This document shows positions 62,163 through 64,000 of a stretch of 64,000 nt of DNA, piece by piece. Every line of letters starts with the position of its first letter. Within the stretch, counting starts at the first letter, position 1. Below the pieces are notes generated by a model that was not told where the DNA came from, did not search any database, and saw only the letters and a list, made by a program, of their open reading frames with translations. The DNA lies in contig CP049781.1 of NCBI GenBank assembly GCA_011082265.1, positions 1,426,001-1,490,000 of the forward strand, given 5' to 3'. The position numbers and the translations under genes are program-made. The stretch is from Candidatus Lachnocurva vaginae. Its GTDB lineage: Bacteria; Bacillota; Clostridia; Lachnospirales; Lachnospiraceae.

Positions 62163-62196
62163 AAAATGGAGTCATCCTGGCGATAACTCCATTTTA
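62163..62196 (-). terminator. Terminator of the 69-aa membrane protein gene
   Basis: AAAATGGAGTCATC and GATAACTCCATTTT pair with one wobble around a short GC-containing loop. A TTTTTGCTTTT run follows on the minus strand. It lies between the 69-aa gene and secA. Confidence 0.75.
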
Positions 62197-62226
62197 AATA
62201 AACCCTATAATTATTTTCCTATTATA

Positions 62227-62436
62227 TTAAAAGTCTTGTCTTTTATAAATATTATCTAACAAAGTAGAAGCCATATTTATTGCACATATAAGAGATATAC
62301 CTCTACAAATAACAGCTCCATCAACAGATAATTGATATCCTTTTGCAGTGAATATTTCAGGATTCAAAAACAAATAGATTGCTACTATAATAAAAATTAT
62401 TTTTGCTATAATATAGAAAGTTGAACTTATTTTCAT
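62227..62436 (-). CDS. Small membrane protein (69 aa), unknown function
   Basis: A 69-residue protein with one strong helix (about 8-25), a polar stretch, and a second weaker hydrophobic segment (VICRGISLICAINMASTLL). It ends NIYKRQDF. TGGAGAAATTGTC directly precedes the ATG, and a terminator follows, so it is a plausible single-gene unit. A small hairpin (62493-62508, TAAACCT/AGGTTTA) lies about 60 bp upstream. No family recognised. Confidence 0.65.
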   Translation of the reverse strand: MKISSTFYIIAKIIFIIVAIYLFLNPEIFTAKGYQLSVDGAVICRGISLICAINMASTLLDNIYKRQDF

Positions 62437-62578
62437 GACAATTTCTCCATTTTAAAAAGTAATTACTTAATAATTTAAAAGCTTAGTCGCGATAAACCTA
62501 AAGGTTTACGATATTTCTATGTTCAATTATTTTGCCTTCTATTATCCATTTATAGTTCATCATAATTTCATTTGAATG

Positions 62579-62809
62579 TCAATGTTTTTTATAAATTGTT
62601 AAGTTGTATAAATAGCTTTTTCCTGTGTCTGTACTTAGGCTATGCTCTCTTACCTGATAGCCTTTTTCAATGGTAGCACTAAACTTAGGTTTTTCACTAA
62701 AGCTAATTTCATAATAGCCTTCATCATCAACTTCACACTCTTCTATTTTGCCTTCTTTTTCTTAGATATTACAATATTCACACGTTTTATTTTGCCATTT
62801 TAAATATTT
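62579..62809 (-). pseudogene. Degraded coding remnant with an internal stop
   Basis: One frame on the minus strand reads about 75 sensible residues, KYLKWQNKTCEYCNI, a TAA at 62762-62764, then EKEGKIEECEVDD and on to NLTIYKKH and TGA at 62579-62581. It has a CxxC pair and a mixed charged, beta-like composition. There is no start codon with ribosome-binding site, and another stop lies just upstream of 62809. I read it as the C-terminal relic of a lost gene; parent family unknown. Confidence 0.4.
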
Positions 62810-62821
62810 TTAATAATTTGT

Positions 62822-62850
62822 TTGACAACTTTTAATCTTTGTGGTAATAT
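62822..62850 (+). promoter_or_regulatory. Near-consensus promoter with no gene behind it
   Basis: Perfect TTGACA (62822-62827), exactly 17 bp, TAATAT (62845-62850). It points into the gene-free stretch toward map. Confidence 0.7.
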
Positions 62851-62856
62851 TTAGAC

Positions 62857-63340
62857 ATAGTTAAGATAGTAATGATTCATTCTAGATATCACATACGAAA
62901 ATTAAAGATATTCGCTCACTTTTCAATGTCTAGGAGAAGGAAAAAGAGTATATATCATGATATAAGGTATGTGAAAGGAAGGAGGAAAATCCACCAAAAT
63001 ATTTAATTTGTAATAAACCGTTCTAATCGGTATATATTAGAAAGCAAATATATCTTAATCTTTTAATTTGAAAAGCATATATCTTAAAATAAAAGCTGTT
63101 TTAGTTTAGTACATTGTAAAGAAAATGTAATATAGAATATATAGATGGGATGCTTAGAAACATAAATTGTTAGTAATAAGGCAAATATAGAAATAGAATA
63201 AGATATGGTATGTTTGTAGAATTTTAAAAAGTTGGTTGGTGTTGGATTGGAGGTTATTTTGGCTGAAGAACCAATCGTAATTAAGTAGGACGGGAAGCGA
63301 ATCAGAAATTTGTAAATTCGTTTCCCGTCCTACTTTATAT
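62857..63340 (+). ncRNA. Candidate ~480-nt non-coding transcript
   Basis: Between the promoter at 62822-62850 and the long hairpin at 63283-63335 no ORF above about ten codons has a usable start site. Local structures include TCACATAC/GTATGTGA (62889-62896 with 62967-62974), ACCG/CGGT (63017-63031), TACATT/AATGTA (63110-63129) and GATTGG/CCAATC near the 3' end. A 16-18-nt direct repeat (AAAGCA...TATATCTTAA) occurs at 63041 and 63072. G is commoner than in neighbouring spacers. It resembles none of tmRNA, RNase P, 6S or SRP RNA by motifs I can see. Confidence 0.4.
63283..63335 (+). terminator. 20-bp-stem hairpin ending the gene-free stretch
   Basis: AAGTAGGACGGGAAGCGAAT (63283-63302) pairs with 63316-63335 with one G-U pair around a 13-base loop. 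The following + strand sequence is T-rich but broken (CTTTATATACATTTTA). It can end the + strand transcript; being symmetric it may also affect the map transcript from the other side. Confidence 0.7.
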
Positions 63341-63353
63341 ACATTTTAATTTT

Positions 63354-63420
63354 AAACAAATATAGTATTTATAGCTCCACAGATTTTAAACAACTCTAGT
63401 GCTTATAGCTTCACAGTTTT
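63354..63420. repeat. Two imperfect 33-bp tandem copies downstream of map
   Basis: 63354-63386 and 63388-63420 share AAACAA, TAG, TTATAGCT-C/T-CACAG and a T-run. They lie between the hairpin and the map stop codon. No function recognised. Confidence 0.6.
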
Positions 63421-63459
63421 ACTACTTTATAATTTAAGCATTGCAAATTTATAGTATAA

Positions 63460-64000
63460 CTACCATGAAATAAGTTCAGTTCCCGTCTCTGTAACAAGTA
63501 CCTGAATCTCCCATTGAGCTGAAGGCTTCCCATCTTCTGTATATACTGTCCATCCATCATCTTCATCTGTGAATATATCTGCTTTTCCCATATTTACCAT
63601 AGGTTCAATTGTAAACATAAATCCCGGAACTAAAAGCATATCTTCTCCTCTATTTGTAAGATAGCCAACCCATGGATCTTCATGGAATTCAACTCCGCAT
63701 CCATGTCCTCCGATTTCTCTTACTACAGAGTATCCATTCTTTTCAGCATGTTCATGAACAGCCTGTCCCATATCTCCTAAGAATCCCCAAGGTTTTACTT
63801 CTTTAAGTCCGAGTTCTACGCATTCTTTGGTAACCTGAACAAGCTTTTTCTTTTCTTCGCTTACATTTCCTACCAAAAACATTCTTGAAGAATCAGAATA
63901 ATATCCGTCTAAAATAGTGGAACAGTCTACATTTATAATATCGCCATCCTTTAAAATCGTATCCTTTGATGGTATTCCGTGGCAAACAACATCATTTATA
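63460..64000 (-). CDS. map: Methionine aminopeptidase (partial, N-terminus beyond the right edge)
   Basis: Removes the initiator Met from nascent proteins. The last 179 residues are present and open to the edge. Metal ligands are visible: Asp in INVDCST, Asp in GYYSDSS, His in GGHGCGVEFHE, Glu in MFTIEPM and Glu in SAQWEIQVLVTE. VCHGIPS is the substrate-His block. An internal ATG at 63882 is not the start; the frame continues to base 64000 with family sequence. The stop lies 125 bp after the hairpin ending the RNA-like region. Confidence 0.95.
   Translation of the reverse strand, partial: INDVVCHGIPSKDTILKDGDIINVDCSTILDGYYSDSSRMFLVGNVSEEKKKLVQVTKECVELGLKEVKPWGFLGDMGQAVHEHAEKNGYSVVREIGGHGCGVEFHEDPWVGYLTNRGEDMLLVPGFMFTIEPMVNMGKADIFTDEDDGWTVYTEDGKPSAQWEIQVLVTETGTELISW

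Noticed and set aside
62852..62932. TAGACAT/ATGTCTA pairing as part of a pseudoknot in the orphan RNA
   Set aside because: The left half lies at or before the predicted transcription start, so it would not be fully in the RNA.
62981..63000. CCACCA after GGAGGAAAATCC as a tmRNA or RNase P RNA end
   Set aside because: No tag-peptide frame, no acceptor stem partner and none of the other conserved blocks of either RNA.
62857..63340. Retron-type or type III toxin-antitoxin RNA
   Set aside because: No reverse transcriptase or toxin gene lies nearby, and there is no regular direct-repeat array.

Overview
The window is a 64-kb, AT-rich segment of a Gram-positive Clostridia chromosome. The best fit is a motile, Lachnospiraceae-like bacterium. 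The evidence is strong Shine-Dalgarno sites, frequent GTG/TTG starts, a CIRCE operator on clpB, DAC-type c-di-AMP genes next to glmM, a YvyF-ComFC pair, a FeoA-FeoA-FeoB-Cys-rich operon and an MreB-FlgF-FlgG block. The species cannot be named from the sequence. Nearly all genes are on the minus strand, and both edges cut genes: gpmA on the left and map on the right. I saw no tRNA, rRNA, CRISPR array, transposase or prophage.

Layout from left to right. 1-12 kb: gpmA, a small membrane protein, glmS, a GT2 glycosyltransferase, a galM plus DAACS symporter pair, a class I aminotransferase, clpB and a DUF6033-like protein. 12-21.5 kb: a small + strand gene; an operon of FapA-like protein, a 55-aa protein and a zinc-ribbon/TPR membrane protein; a 50-aa membrane peptide with valS; and the feo iron-uptake operon facing a DtxR-type regulator. 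22-25 kb: htrA and pyk, translationally overlapping. 25-45 kb: one long co-directional run reading comFC, yvyF, two membrane proteins, cdaA, cdaR, glmM, rmlD, rmlB, rmlA, rmlC, an ABC-2 polysaccharide exporter, glf, LCP, polyprenyl-phosphate sugar transferase, GT4, a UDPGP-type pyrophosphorylase and a degenerate tandem GT2. This looks like a rhamnose/galactofuranose wall polysaccharide made at the membrane, exported by an ABC transporter and attached to peptidoglycan by LCP. 45-53 kb: an orphan binding lipoprotein on the + strand; then mreB, a GT2, flgF, flgG, a rod-binding protein and recD2, with a sigma-28-like promoter in front of flgF. 53-62 kb: GT2, uvrA, uvrB and secA. 62-64 kb: a small membrane protein, about 1 kb without an intact gene, and map.

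The most interesting unexplained signals are RNA-like. First, at about 54352-54482 on the + strand, a promoter, three stem-loops, two identical CTCCCCCT motifs and a U-tract terminator form a candidate C-rich regulatory RNA able to pair with G-rich ribosome-binding sites. Second, at about 62857-63340 on the + strand, a near-consensus promoter and a 20-bp-stem hairpin bracket about 480 nt with no convincing ORF. Other points of note are a sigma-28 promoter embedded in the stop-codon region of a glycosyltransferase gene, a DAACS transporter lacking the acidic-substrate arginine, a tandem GT2 protein whose metal-binding motifs are lost, and repeated 19-21-bp intergenic repeats.
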